30,154 nt of DNA, taken from an uncultured Treponema sp. GTDB lineage: Bacteria; Spirochaetota; Spirochaetia; Treponematales; Treponemataceae. The stretch is taken from positions 1 to 30,154 of the forward strand of contig CAKUWD010000013.1 of the NCBI GenBank assembly GCA_934699065.1. The letters are read 5' to 3'. Positions 16,756 to 24,507 of this stretch are shown here, one piece after another. The notes beneath the pieces were generated by a model. The model saw only the letters and a list, made by a program, of their open reading frames with translations. It was not told the origin of the DNA and did no database searches. Every line of letters begins with the position of its first letter. Position 1 is the first letter of the stretch. Position numbers and translations under genes: made by a program.

Positions 16756-17292
16756 TTAAATTTTTTGCTTTATTAACATCAAAAAAACAAATGGAGTATC
16801 AACTTCTGAAAATAAAAAATGATTTCCTTGCAGAGAATTACAGTTGTCGCAACAGTTAGCCAAATAACTGCTTCTAATTGTTTTAGAAAATGTTTTCTTG
16901 AAATTCCAATTATTCATACAGTAATCAAGTATTTGTTTTGGCAAATCTTCTGTAATTGGATTTATTTCAATATCGTCCTCCTCGCATAAATGAGCAGAAA
17001 AATTATAATCTTCATTTTCATCATATACCTGATAATATTTATCTATGCCAAGACCAATAACTCTTGTTTCTTTCTTGCATTTATTGCAGATTCGTATTCC
17101 TTCCGCTATATATAAGTGGTCCTTTAAGATATAAAGTTCTTCATAATCTTTATAATCTTTCCAAATCCATTTCATGAATTTTCCGCAATCTTTTGTATTT
17201 TGGATATACCATTTTTTTAATTCAGGATTCCATTTAGCACCGAGAGATTTCGCTTCGTCTTTTTCTTCATATGGCACATTTAATAAAAGCAT
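16756..17292 (-). CDS. DUF5710 domain protein with zinc-type cysteines, probably frameshifted at its 3' end
   Basis: The observed frame has 178 residues. Residues 1-32 (LLLNVPYEEKDEAKSLGAKWNPELKKWYI) match the DUF5710 motif, which appears on proteins handling nucleic acids. Two CxxC pairs follow: CNKCKKE near residue 73 and CDNCNSLQGNHF near 150, a possible zinc site. The frame ends FVFLMLIKQKI at a run of seven A (plus strand 16781-16787). With one extra base it continues for about 50 residues (DVNKAKNLKLHEIKF, IPVRDYEESYD, IRQYSKFDYLFEV) to a stop at 16637-16639, just 2 bases before the next gene. An AAGGAG box precedes the ATG, 18 bases after the restored end of the helicase. Confidence 0.7.
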   Translation of the reverse strand: MLLLNVPYEEKDEAKSLGAKWNPELKKWYIQNTKDCGKFMKWIWKDYKDYEELYILKDHLYIAEGIRICNKCKKETRVIGLGIDKYYQVYDENEDYNFSAHLCEEDDIEINPITEDLPKQILDYCMNNWNFKKTFSKTIRSSYLANCCDNCNSLQGNHFLFSEVDTPFVFLMLIKQKI

Positions 17293-17398
17293 CTAAAATT
17301 CTCCTTAAATTTAAGACCAATATTCTTCAATTTGTTCAACGGTTAGAGTAGACAATAAGTTTTTAAAAGCATCAATAAAATCTTTGGATAAATTTAAT

Positions 17399-20300
17399 TC
17401 ATTTATTGTTTTTGCAAAAGTTTTTTTTTTCAATATTCCAACCAACATTCTCTACTAAATCATTAATACTAAAATTCGCCCATTTTTTCGTAGAATCTAA
17501 ATTTTTGAACTGAATTTCATATTCTTCTTGTGGAAACTTTTCTAAAAATTCTTCATAAGTGTAAACTGTGTCGAATTTTTTTCCTGTAATTTTTTCAATT
17601 ACATCTAAAGGAATTTTTTCATTTTTCATTTTTTCTGCTATTTCTTCAAATGCAGATGTTCTTCCTTTTTCAAATGAGACCTTTTCCATTTGTTCAATTT
17701 TTTCTGAAATATTTATAAGTTCATTTTTTATTTGCTCCGACATTGTAGGTTCCTCCTGTTTTATTTCTGGAATAAAATCTGTAATCTTCTTTATAGGTAA
17801 ATGCTTTTGCATAACTGCAACATTTTTATTTGATGACCATAAATTCCAATCCCCAAGAACATATAATCTATATTTTGCCCTCGTAACTGCAACATTTATT
17901 ATATTTGCATTTACCCATGCAACTGCACCAGCGGCATGATTATCGCAACCTAGAATTAAGAATACTTCATCGGCTTCTTTACCTTGAAAAGTATGTACTG
18001 TTCCAACTTGAATTTCTTTTATGTTTTTGAATCCTGATTTTACACTTACAAAAGGTGTTATAATAAAAACAGTAGTATCGGCTGTCTTTTTCTTTCTTTC
18101 AAGTAAGTTTGTTACAGCCTCATATTGTTCCTTTACAAAATGATTTTTATTACCAACTTCTTTGCCAGCAATATCTATCCAACATGATTCTTGAAGCAAG
18201 AATTCTTTAGTTTTAGCGCCTGCACAATTTATCATTGTTCCACCATAAGACAATTCATTAGAAATGTCGAACATTGGATTTATGCAACGTCTATGAACAA
18301 TTAAAGGACATCCAACCCAAACTGGGGGAGAATCTGTTTGAGATTTTATATATGAACCATAAGGGTTTAGTCTATCTGCATAAGTTTGAACAGATTCTGA
18401 TTTTATACTTGAAGCATACTTTTCTATAAATAAAGAAAAATTTTCTTTAAGAAAATCCTCATAAACTTCTGGACTAGTCGTAACAACGGGTTCTACCTGC
18501 ATTGGATCACCAACAATTACAAATTTTTGAGCTCTATAAATTGCACCTAATGCTTGTTGTGGAGTAGCTTGGCCAGATTCATCAATGATTAATGTTCCGA
18601 TTTTTTTCGGATCTTTTATATATTTAAGCATTTTTTGAATTGAGGCAAATGTTGAAGAAATAACTGGAACTAAAAAGAATAATGATAAAAAACAATCTGT
18701 AAATACAGCTTCTTTTTGATTTTCTGAAAGTCTATCTTGCTTGTCTTCTGGTGTTATAAAACATTTTCTTAGAATAGAGAAATTTTGTGCTAAGCTAGTT
18801 GAAGTAAGAACAAATGCCTTTTGCAAATTAATTGCTTTGCAGAATAATTTTTCTCTTTCTATATCGTATTTTTCTGTAAGATTAGAAGGCCGTTCAGTCT
18901 GAACTTTTGCTTGTTCTTTTATATCTCCGTATTTTATGCGACATAAATACTCTAATGTTACATTTGAATCAATTTTGCATAATTCTTGTTTTACAATCTT
19001 TAACTGATCATAAAATTCTTTTTTTGCTTTATAAAAAAAGTTTTCCTTATAGATTCTTTCTCTTACTAATTTTTCATCCATCAAATTTAAATAGCCAGAG
19101 ATAATAGTATTAAAGAATCTATCAATATTTGATTTTTTCCCTAAAGGAGCAGATATACAACCCCAAACATCTTTATCTAAAATTTGTTTTGACTGCTCAT
19201 TATTACTGTAATTACAAAAATCAGCTTCTAGATGATTAAAATATGTGTCCGTTATAAATTCATCATTTTTATTTTTATATGATATTTTTTCTCTTTCGTT
19301 ACTTAAATCAAAAAAATCAGAATAATCCTTATTCTTTTTTTTTAGCTCTTCTAATAGTTTTTTTACTTCTGGGAGTTCCTTTGTTATATTTTCTACAGCT
19401 GCATTATTACAGGACGTTACCAAAATAGAATATGGTAGAAAACTTTCTTTGATTTTATAAAACGAAATATCGTTACCAATGTTTTTATAAAACGCATCAT
19501 CTGAATTTGATAATTTTGAGATTTCTATTGCTCTTTTTACAATTGCATCAGCGATAATTTCTTTTAACAGAGTAGTTTTACCTGTGCCAGGAGGACCATT
19601 AACAGAAAAAAATGGATTCCTATTTTCTCCAATTGCATAATTTACAGCAAGTTGTTGCATTAAAGCTGGGTAAAATTCGCTAGGCCATTTACCAAGTGGA
19701 TATTTATCCTTTGAAAGAATTCTATTTATTTCGTCTGTATTTTTCTTTACATCGATAGTTTTTTCTTGTTTTTTTGTTAAAGACAAAATGTAGTCTGTAA
19801 TATTTTTGTTTTGACTTAAATTTTGAGAAACTAATTCCAAATCATCTATTATGTAACTGTTAAATAATTGAGATTCATGTTCAACATAAGAATTGTCATT
19901 ATTAGTTGAATAATAGACAGCAATACAGTCATTAATATTCCCTTTTTTATCGAAAATTTTTAATAAATCGATTTCATTAATGATAAATTCCTTTAACTGC
20001 ATAATTTTTTCAAGAATAGTTACATTCTCATTTTCTAATATGTTTTTAATTTCTTGATTTTTTAATGAATCATTAAATTCTCTATATTTATCAAAAGAAC
20101 TAGTATTATTTTGTAATATTTCATTTAAATACCAAATATATGGGGATACACAAAAAGATTGGATTTGCTGATTATAATTAAAATTACAATCTACTTGAAA
20201 TCCAAATAAGCAGATATAATCATTACTAATTTCTAAACGTTTTTCATTTATCGATTTTTCTTTTATAAAATACTCTTCTACAACAGATTTTTTTATAGAA

Positions 20301-20491
20301 TAGCAACAAAAATCAAGGTCTGAATCATTTTTATTTTCTTGTTTTAATTTTTTAAAATCACCTATATTATTTAAAACCTTGCATTTTCTGTTTTTATTTT
20401 CTTTCTCATCTTTTTGTGGATAAAAATTTTTTGTTTGCAAAATTTCGAGAAATTTCCAAAATTCAATTACTTCTTTTACATTTGTATTCAT
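17399..20491 (-). CDS. Superfamily 1 helicase (UPF1/DNA2-like, AAA_11/AAA_12), with a 3' frameshift
   Basis: The observed frame has 1030 residues. Walker A GPPGTGKTTLLKE is near 298-310, preceded by WPSEFYPALMQQLAVNYA. IIDESGQATPQQA near 633 is the Walker B region, VGDPMQVEPV near 657 is motif III, GTVHTFQGKEADEV near 829 is motif V, and NVAVTRAKYRLYVLGD near 864 is motif VI. A long insertion with charged helices lies between Walker A and B, and a coiled-coil region at about 920-975. The N-terminal 270 residues are of unknown fold. The frame stops after a run of ten A (plus 17421-17430); with nine A it continues for about 35 residues (TFAKTINELNLSKDFIDAF) to a stop at 17311-17313. As the largest gene in the array it probably acts on DNA or RNA, and antiphage defence is plausible but unproven. 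Confidence 0.85.
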   Translation of the reverse strand: MNTNVKEVIEFWKFLEILQTKNFYPQKDEKENKNRKCKVLNNIGDFKKLKQENKNDSDLDFCCYSIKKSVVEEYFIKEKSINEKRLEISNDYICLFGFQVDCNFNYNQQIQSFCVSPYIWYLNEILQNNTSSFDKYREFNDSLKNQEIKNILENENVTILEKIMQLKEFIINEIDLLKIFDKKGNINDCIAVYYSTNNDNSYVEHESQLFNSYIIDDLELVSQNLSQNKNITDYILSLTKKQEKTIDVKKNTDEINRILSKDKYPLGKWPSEFYPALMQQLAVNYAIGENRNPFFSVNGPPGTGKTTLLKEIIADAIVKRAIEISKLSNSDDAFYKNIGNDISFYKIKESFLPYSILVTSCNNAAVENITKELPEVKKLLEELKKKNKDYSDFFDLSNEREKISYKNKNDEFITDTYFNHLEADFCNYSNNEQSKQILDKDVWGCISAPLGKKSNIDRFFNTIISGYLNLMDEKLVRERIYKENFFYKAKKEFYDQLKIVKQELCKIDSNVTLEYLCRIKYGDIKEQAKVQTERPSNLTEKYDIEREKLFCKAINLQKAFVLTSTSLAQNFSILRKCFITPEDKQDRLSENQKEAVFTDCFLSLFFLVPVISSTFASIQKMLKYIKDPKKIGTLIIDESGQATPQQALGAIYRAQKFVIVGDPMQVEPVVTTSPEVYEDFLKENFSLFIEKYASSIKSESVQTYADRLNPYGSYIKSQTDSPPVWVGCPLIVHRRCINPMFDISNELSYGGTMINCAGAKTKEFLLQESCWIDIAGKEVGNKNHFVKEQYEAVTNLLERKKKTADTTVFIITPFVSVKSGFKNIKEIQVGTVHTFQGKEADEVFLILGCDNHAAGAVAWVNANIINVAVTRAKYRLYVLGDWNLWSSNKNVAVMQKHLPIKKITDFIPEIKQEEPTMSEQIKNELINISEKIEQMEKVSFEKGRTSAFEEIAEKMKNEKIPLDVIEKITGKKFDTVYTYEEFLEKFPQEEYEIQFKNLDSTKKWANFSINDLVENVGWNIEKKNFCKNNK

Positions 20492-20537
20492 AAATTTCTG
20501 TTCACTTACTTTTTAATGCGCCCCAGTGCGGGCGTCC

Positions 20538-20600
20538 ACATAACAACTGGTTGTACCGCAGCGGGCTCGACCCGCTGTCGGCTACGAATCTTTGTTATGA
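20538..20600 (-). repeat. attC recombination site
   Basis: This is the cleanest site. Outer boxes ACATAAC (20538-20544) and GTTATGA (20594-20600) flank GGTTGTACCGC, a perfect stem CAGCGGG-CTCGA-CCCGCTG, and CGGCTACGAATC. Pairing of the inner boxes leaves two bases unpaired on one arm, as in known attC hairpins. The companion hairpin CGCCC-CAGTGC-GGGCG is at 20519-20534. Confidence 0.9.
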
Positions 20601-20602
20601 CA

Positions 20603-20803
20603 AATTATATTTCTTATACAGAATTAGATTTCATAAATACTTTATTTTCTTTAATAATCATTCTGTACGTTTTTTGAAGCGTATGCTTCTATTATTATAT
20701 TTTTTCTAAGCGGCGTAAAGCCGCGTACTATCGCTTTTTCGCGCAAACCCTAAAGTTCAATTTAATTTAAGAAAGCAAGCTTGACTTGCTTTCTTAAATA
20801 TTC
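20603..20803. repeat. Structured non-coding element, copy A
   Basis: This gene-free stretch of about 200 bases strongly resembles 25224-25400. Shared landmarks, in order: TACAGAAT (20617) paired with ATTCTGTA (20660), hairpin GAAGC-GTAT-GCTTC (20676-20689), hairpin GCGGC-GTAAA-GCCGC (20710-20724), the string CCCTAAAGTTCAATTT, and a final AGCAAGCTTGACT hairpin. Each copy lies directly beside an attC, downstream of an unrelated gene. It might be a small RNA, a shared 3' region or a miniature mobile element. Confidence 0.75.
20765..20799 (-). terminator. Strong hairpin after the exported-protein gene
   Basis: Two perfect 15-bp arms (20765-20779 and 20785-20799) enclose the loop CTTGA, which is TCAAG on the minus strand. 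It begins 5 bases after the stop codon of the 210-residue protein. The tail is AT-rich rather than a pure U tract, so termination or mRNA end protection are both possible. Confidence 0.65.
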
Positions 20804-21436
20804 CTAATTATGGACGAAATTTCCTTTGGCATCTTTTTCCATGAATTCAAATGTATGATAATTTGCAAACCAGATACTGTCAGGTGTAAGCTGTCCGTTT
20901 TCGTTAATACCTATAAAAGCTAAATCATTAAAAAGGAAAACTCTCATGACTACACCTTGCTTTTCTTTACAAAAGAATTCAACCATCATGTATTTGTAAT
21001 CTTTTGCATAATCTGATTTAGGATCTTGCAAAAAGGCTGTACAACCAAAGTCCCCATTAAATTCTTTTTTTACATCTTCATTTTTGAAAGAACTAATAGC
21101 ATTTCCGGGCACTTCGAAACCTGCAATATTGTTAATACACATAAATACCAACATTGAAAATTGCATTTGTAAATCACTATCATCTTCTCCGATATCTGTA
21201 AATAAAGAGTATCTTACTTCTGCATTTATTTTGTTTTTATTGATGGAAAACGTTTGGGTTACATTTACATCTTCATTTTGTATATTATCTACAACTTTCA
21301 TATCTTCTGTAAGATAAATTACATCAAATTCCTTTTCAGATTCTGTAATTTTAAATCTGCTGCCTTTGATTTTCGCAAAACAATTTCCTAAAGCTATGAA
21401 GCAAATTAAAGACATTAAGATTACTTTTTTATTCAT
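20804..21436 (-). CDS. Exported protein of unknown function
   Basis: The 210-residue protein has a signal peptide at residues 1-22 (KKVILMSLICFIALGNCFA). The mature part is acidic and beta-rich, with FSINKNKINAEVRYSLFTD and YMMVEFFCKEKQGVVMRVFLF as readable strands. Only one clear pair of cysteines remains after export, so no metal site is suggested. I do not recognise a family. An AGGAAG box precedes the ATG. The attC at its 5' side is truncated, so it is fixed to the TPR gene upstream. Downstream come a strong hairpin, element copy A, and the attC at 20538. Confidence 0.6.
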   Translation of the reverse strand: MNKKVILMSLICFIALGNCFAKIKGSRFKITESEKEFDVIYLTEDMKVVDNIQNEDVNVTQTFSINKNKINAEVRYSLFTDIGEDDSDLQMQFSMLVFMCINNIAGFEVPGNAISSFKNEDVKKEFNGDFGCTAFLQDPKSDYAKDYKYMMVEFFCKEKQGVVMRVFLFNDLAFIGINENGQLTPDSIWFANYHTFEFMEKDAKGNFVHN

Positions 21437-21446
21437 TTTTTCTTCC

Positions 21447-21493
21447 TACCGCAGGCAGCTTGACTGCCTGTCGGCTACGAACCTTTGTTATGT
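21447..21493 (-). repeat. Truncated attC lacking the R' box
   Basis: The stem GCAGGCAG-CTTGA-CTGCCTGT, CGGCTACGAACC and GTTATGT (21487-21493) are intact. The outer box and first inner box are missing, as is the companion hairpin: the sequence runs from the ribosome binding site of the next gene straight into TACCGC. The site should be unable to exchange strands. Confidence 0.78.
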
Positions 21494-21502
21494 GATTTTT
21501 AT

Positions 21503-22399
21503 TTATTGTAAAGCTTCTAATTGCCGTTTTGCCATACTGCTATAATTCTCATCTGAAGATTGTTCCAACAATTTATAATATTTTATAGCTTCCTCTATTT
21601 CACCAAGATTTTTAGAAACATTTGCAAGATTTGCAAGAATAATCATATCAGCTTTATCAAGTTCATAACCTGATTTAAAATATTCTTTTGCAGCTTTTAG
21701 GTAATTGGAATAAATGGAACATATTGCAGCATCATTATATGCAATGGGATTCTTAGGATAATACTTAATAAATTCAACTGATAATTCTTTTGCACATTGG
21801 ATTGAATCAGTAGATTTTTCATTTAACCATTTTCCAATATATTCATGCATAGATGTTTCAAAGTCAACACCGACTTCTTTTGTTGGAGTATTATTTGACC
21901 ATAACCATTTTGATTTATTTTTTTTATCCAAAACAAATATATTTTTTAATAATTCACATTGTTTTTTATATTCCTTTCTTAAATAGTATAAATGGGCTTT
22001 TCCAAAATACATATCAAGTCTTTTTGGATTATATGAAAGGCCCTTATCGATATATTCAAAAGCTTTCGCAGACATCTCGTCATCATATTCGGTGATAAAA
22101 TACATATAACCGTCTTCACCATTTTCGTTTTGAACTTTCATATAACTATCATAATTTGTTGGCAGTTCAGTTTCAAAAAAAATTTGATTCTGTGTAGCTT
22201 TTTCCAAATAGAAATTAAAATATGCTACATAAAGTTCCGCATCTTTTTTGTTTTCCTTTTCCCAGTTGCTTAAAAAGATTTCTACTGCTTCATCATTTTT
22301 TTCATCCATCAAAGCCCAGAATTTTTCAATATTACTTTCAGCAAATATTGAATTTAAAAGAATAAAGAAAATAAAAATTATTGAACCAATTTTTTTCAT
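21503..22399 (-). CDS. Exported TPR repeat protein
   Basis: I choose the ATG at 22399, because GGAGG stands just before it and the next residues (KKIGSIIFIFFILLNSIFA) are a signal peptide; the upstream ATG at 22438 lies inside the cassette hairpin and attC flank. The protein has about 298 residues. At least three tetratricopeptide units are visible: AFEYIDKGLSYNPKRLDMYFGKAHLYY, AYNDAAICSIYSNYLKAAKEYFKSGYELD, and ILANLANVSKNLGEIEEAIKYYKLLEQ. TPR units are protein-binding scaffolds. It is probably periplasmic. The attC after it is truncated, so it is linked to the exported protein downstream. Confidence 0.75.
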   Translation of the reverse strand: MKKIGSIIFIFFILLNSIFAESNIEKFWALMDEKNDEAVEIFLSNWEKENKKDAELYVAYFNFYLEKATQNQIFFETELPTNYDSYMKVQNENGEDGYMYFITEYDDEMSAKAFEYIDKGLSYNPKRLDMYFGKAHLYYLRKEYKKQCELLKNIFVLDKKNKSKWLWSNNTPTKEVGVDFETSMHEYIGKWLNEKSTDSIQCAKELSVEFIKYYPKNPIAYNDAAICSIYSNYLKAAKEYFKSGYELDKADMIILANLANVSKNLGEIEEAIKYYKLLEQSSDENYSSMAKRQLEALQ

Positions 22400-22434
22400 T
22401 TTTCTCCTCCATAAGCGCCCCAGTGCGGGCGTCC

Positions 22435-22499
22435 ACATAACAATTGCTTAAACCGCAAACCGGCTTGACCGGTTTGTCGGATACGAACCTTTGTTATGT
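22435..22499 (-). repeat. attC recombination site
   Basis: Outer boxes ACATAAC (22435-22441) and GTTATGT (22493-22499) enclose TGCTTAAACCGC, a perfect stem CAAACCGG-CTTGA-CCGGTTTG, and CGGATACGAACC. The companion hairpin CGCCC-CAGTGC-GGGCG is at 22416-22431. Confidence 0.87.
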
Positions 22500-22503
22500 G
22501 TTT

Positions 22504-22824
22504 TTACACCAATTTTTCATAGTCTCTTTTTGCATAAAATATATGCATTATCGTTACTTCTTTTTTGTTTTCATCATCTTCTACTAAATACAAGGCAACA
22601 TAATTTTTTTTGAACAAAAAGCGTCGATATCCTTTTTTTCTCAAACTTTCAATCGGGCATTCTGGAAATGTGTATGGATTTTCATATAAGAAACTTTTTT
22701 GCTCATAAAAATCATCTAATAAACTTGAGGCTGCTGTTTTATTACATAACGTTTCCGCAATATAGCCTACAATTTCAGCAAGTTCTAGCTTTGCGGAATC
22801 AGCAATCTGGACTTTATAAGCCAT
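22504..22824 (-). CDS. RelE/ParE family toxin
   Basis: The protein has 106 residues: KVQIADSAKLELAEIVGYIAE is the first helix pair, FLYENPYTFPECPIESLRKKGYRRFLF the central strand region, and YVALYLVEDD, IMHIFYAKRDYEKLV the closing strands. The KRDYEKL ending is typical of ParE-type toxins, which poison gyrase or cut mRNA depending on subfamily; which is not clear here. The start overlaps the antitoxin end by 11 bases. It ends 5 bases from the attC. Confidence 0.83.
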   Translation of the reverse strand: MAYKVQIADSAKLELAEIVGYIAETLCNKTAASSLLDDFYEQKSFLYENPYTFPECPIESLRKKGYRRFLFKKNYVALYLVEDDENKKEVTIMHIFYAKRDYEKLV

Positions 22825-23074
22825 ATTTCTTCCTTATGTCAGAGATTGCATCATCTACATCAGAAACTCTACCAACTTTTAAATCTGCTTCTGCAACAGC
22901 AAGTTTATCATATAAATTATTAAGAAATGATGATTTTTCAAATGTTTCCATACTCATAATAACCATGTCACCATATCCGTTTTTTGTAATGAATATAGGT
23001 TCCTGAGTTTCATGGCATAAATTAGAAATTGCTGTAGTATTCTTCAAATCTCGTATAGGTCTTATCTGTGGCAT
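22814..23074 (-). CDS. Phd/YefM family antitoxin
   Basis: The protein has 86 residues and the Phd/YefM pattern: IRPIRDLKNTTAISNLCHETQEPIFITKNGYGDMVIMSMETFEKS. The N-terminal part binds DNA as a dimer, the helical C-terminal part (SDVDDAISDIRKKYGL) covers the toxin. A GAGGTG box precedes the ATG. It has its own promoter with an inverted repeat, and lies behind the Nudix gene in the same cassette. Confidence 0.85.
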   Translation of the reverse strand: MPQIRPIRDLKNTTAISNLCHETQEPIFITKNGYGDMVIMSMETFEKSSFLNNLYDKLAVAEADLKVGRVSDVDDAISDIRKKYGL

Positions 23075-23096
23075 TTTATCACCTCTTTATGGGATA

Positions 23097-23125
23097 ATAA
23101 TACCACGGTAATTATGGGATGTCTA
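23097..23125 (-). promoter_or_regulatory. Promoter with inverted repeat for the phd-parE locus
   Basis: On the minus strand TAGACA (23125-23120) and TATTAT (23102-23097) are spaced by exactly 17 bases. The spacer contains TACC-AC-GGTA (23101-23110 plus strand), a short inverted repeat, and two copies of ATGGGAT flank it. This fits autorepression by the Phd-like antitoxin. Confidence 0.6.
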
Positions 23126-23161
23126 CAATAAAAAGTGGAGTTGGCCTGATTTTTTGAATTA

Positions 23162-23572
23162 CTAAAGTTTTGCAAAACCTATCTTTAATAATTCAATGTC
23201 ACCAGGACAGAAATCAAAGTCTGATAATTCCTCTTCACTAATCCATCTTATTTCTGATATTTCGTCTTTATTAAATATTGGATTATCAAGTAACTCTCCA
23301 TAATATGCGATTGTAATATACATTAAATCGTTTAAATACATTGCTCTTGAATGCAAATGCTGTAAGGCTTTTATTCTACAGTTAATTTCTTCTTTTACTT
23401 CTCTGACTATACAATCTTTGAAATCTTCCCCAAATTCAAGATTTCCACCTATTACTTCCCATAATCCAGGAAAGTATTTTTTGTTCATACTTCTTTTTGA
23501 AATTAATATTTGTTTTCTTTTTCTATCAATTGGAAGGAATGCACAACCTACCATCTGTATTTTGTCTACCAT
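23162..23572 (-). CDS. Nudix hydrolase
   Basis: I choose the ATG at 23572, behind AGGAAA; an in-frame ATG at 23611 lies in the attC flank and would add 13 residues read from hairpin sequence. The protein then has 136 residues. The Nudix box is complete: GGNLEFGEDFKDCIVREVKE followed by EI, with the metal-binding REVKEE glutamates. PGLWEVIGG precedes it. Members hydrolyse nucleoside diphosphates linked to another group, such as oxidised nucleotides or sugar nucleotides. The substrate is not evident. It shares its cassette with the phd-parE pair. Confidence 0.85.
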   Translation of the reverse strand: MVDKIQMVGCAFLPIDRKRKQILISKRSMNKKYFPGLWEVIGGNLEFGEDFKDCIVREVKEEINCRIKALQHLHSRAMYLNDLMYITIAYYGELLDNPIFNKDEISEIRWISEEELSDFDFCPGDIELLKIGFAKL

Positions 23573-23609
23573 TTTTTTTCCTACTAACAGCGCCCCAGTG
23601 CGGGCGTCC

Positions 23610-23672
23610 ACATAACAATTGGTTGTACCGCACGCGGCTTGACCGCGTGTCGGCTACGAACCTTTGTTAGGT
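23610..23672 (-). repeat. attC recombination site
   Basis: Outer boxes ACATAAC (23610-23616) and GTTAGGT (23666-23672; ACCTAAC on the minus strand, a consensus R'') flank GGTTGTACCGC, the stem CACGCGG-CTTGA-CCGCGTG and CGGCTACGAACC. The companion hairpin CGCCC-CAGTGC-GGGCG is at 23591-23606. Confidence 0.9.
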
Positions 23673-23675
23673 TGC

Positions 23676-23909
23676 TTATTTATCAAAATCAGCAGGTTCT
23701 ACTCCAGGAACTTTTGATAATACATGTTTAAATTTTCCTACAGAAGCTTTATCTGCTCTTTGTTCGAGATATTTCTGTGTTTCAAATGAGGCAATCTTTT
23801 CTGCAACTGCTGAAACAATAAACTGATTAATTGAGATATTATCCTGTGTTGCAATTTCTTTTACTGCTGTATGATAAGAATCAGGTATTCTTAAACTTAA
23901 ACTTCCCAT
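23676..23909 (-). CDS. Ribbon-helix-helix antitoxin (HicB/Arc-like)
   Basis: The protein has 77 residues. SLSLRIPDSYHTAVKEIATQDNISINQFIVSAVAEKIA is a ribbon-helix-helix DNA-binding unit as in Arc and the C-terminal part of HicB antitoxins. The tail (KFKHVLSKVPGVEPADFDK) probably masks the toxin. It starts 2 bases after the PIN toxin stop, with its GGAGG box inside the end of that gene. Toxin-first order is seen in several PIN pairs. Confidence 0.8.
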   Translation of the reverse strand: MGSLSLRIPDSYHTAVKEIATQDNISINQFIVSAVAEKIASFETQKYLEQRADKASVGKFKHVLSKVPGVEPADFDK

Positions 23910-23911
23910 AT

Positions 23912-24334
23912 TTATACCTCCTGCAATGTTTCTAAAAATTCTTTTGGTGTAAGAATTTTTAGTCCAAGATTTTCAGCTTCCTTAAAATCTTTTTTATTAT
24001 AGGTTACAATCGTTCTTGCGTTTGATTGAATTGTAACTTCCAGAACATGATCATCAAACGGATCTTTTAAATAAGGTCTCCATAGATAAAACAATTTTGT
24101 TTTGATTCCAACTTTACAAAGATAGTTGATGAAATCTTCTATATCAGAATCAGTAAAAATTGTTCGATCTAGTTTTCTTTTTAGTACGGCTTCATATGCC
24201 AGTATAAGTGGAACTGAAATCGCAAAATCGAAAATGTCTTTTGGAATTTTTGAAATCAATTCAAATGATTTTCCTTTATTACTTTGCAAAGCGGAAAGGA
24301 TAACATTTGTATCGATTACGATTAATTGTTTCAT
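23912..24334 (-). CDS. PIN domain toxin component
   Basis: The protein has 140 residues. IVIDTNVILSALQSNKGKSFELI carries the first catalytic aspartate. Further acidic positions appear in VLAYEAVLKRKL (glutamate) and LKDPFDDHVLEVTI (two aspartates), and in TIVTYNKKDF. It matches the putative toxin component, PIN family, which cleave RNA with Mg or Mn. It is followed by an RHH antitoxin. The start lies directly behind a palindromic promoter, and an exported-protein gene with its own terminator lies upstream in the same cassette. Confidence 0.85.
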   Translation of the reverse strand: MKQLIVIDTNVILSALQSNKGKSFELISKIPKDIFDFAISVPLILAYEAVLKRKLDRTIFTDSDIEDFINYLCKVGIKTKLFYLWRPYLKDPFDDHVLEVTIQSNARTIVTYNKKDFKEAENLGLKILTPKEFLETLQEV

Positions 24335-24340
24335 TACGTA

Positions 24341-24372
24341 GTATTATATATAATACCATTATTTACTGTCAA
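24341..24372 (-). promoter_or_regulatory. Promoter and 16-bp palindrome of the PIN/RHH locus
   Basis: A perfect TTGACA (minus strand, 24372-24367) and TATAAT (24348-24343) are spaced by 18 bases. GTATTATATATAATAC at 24341-24356 is a perfect palindrome that covers the -10. It is a likely operator for the RHH antitoxin. The -35 overlaps the end of the U tract of the terminator upstream. Confidence 0.65.
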
Positions 24373-24397
24373 ATAAAAAAGGCGGGCTTGACCCGCC
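24371..24397 (-). terminator. Rho-independent terminator
   Basis: On the minus strand the stem GGCGGG-TCAAG-CCCGCC is followed by TTTTTTATTT. A second hairpin (24402-24436) with outer arms AACAATCCAG/CTGGATTGTT and inner CAAG/CTTG arms stands just upstream of it. Both have the same TCAAG loop as the attC stems. Together they end transcription of the exported-protein gene before the PIN/RHH promoter. Confidence 0.82.
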
Positions 24398-24507
24398 GTT
24401 TAACAATCCAGACAAGCTTGACTTGGCTGGATTGTTATTTTCCTATTGTTCATTTATTGATTTCCATTTTTCAATAGTTGCCTGCATTGCTTGAATATAT
24501 TTAGCTT

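Noticed and set aside
17568..17939. Open frame of 123 codons on the plus strand inside the helicase gene
   Set aside because: It is antisense to conserved helicase motifs, has a low-complexity phenylalanine/serine-rich translation and no ribosome binding site.
22400..22438. Longer start for the TPR protein
   Set aside because: The extra 13 residues are read from the cassette hairpin and attC flank. The internal ATG has GGAGG in front and begins a signal peptide.
23573..23611. Longer start for the Nudix hydrolase
   Set aside because: The added residues come from the conserved hairpin sequence, and the internal ATG has an AGGA box.
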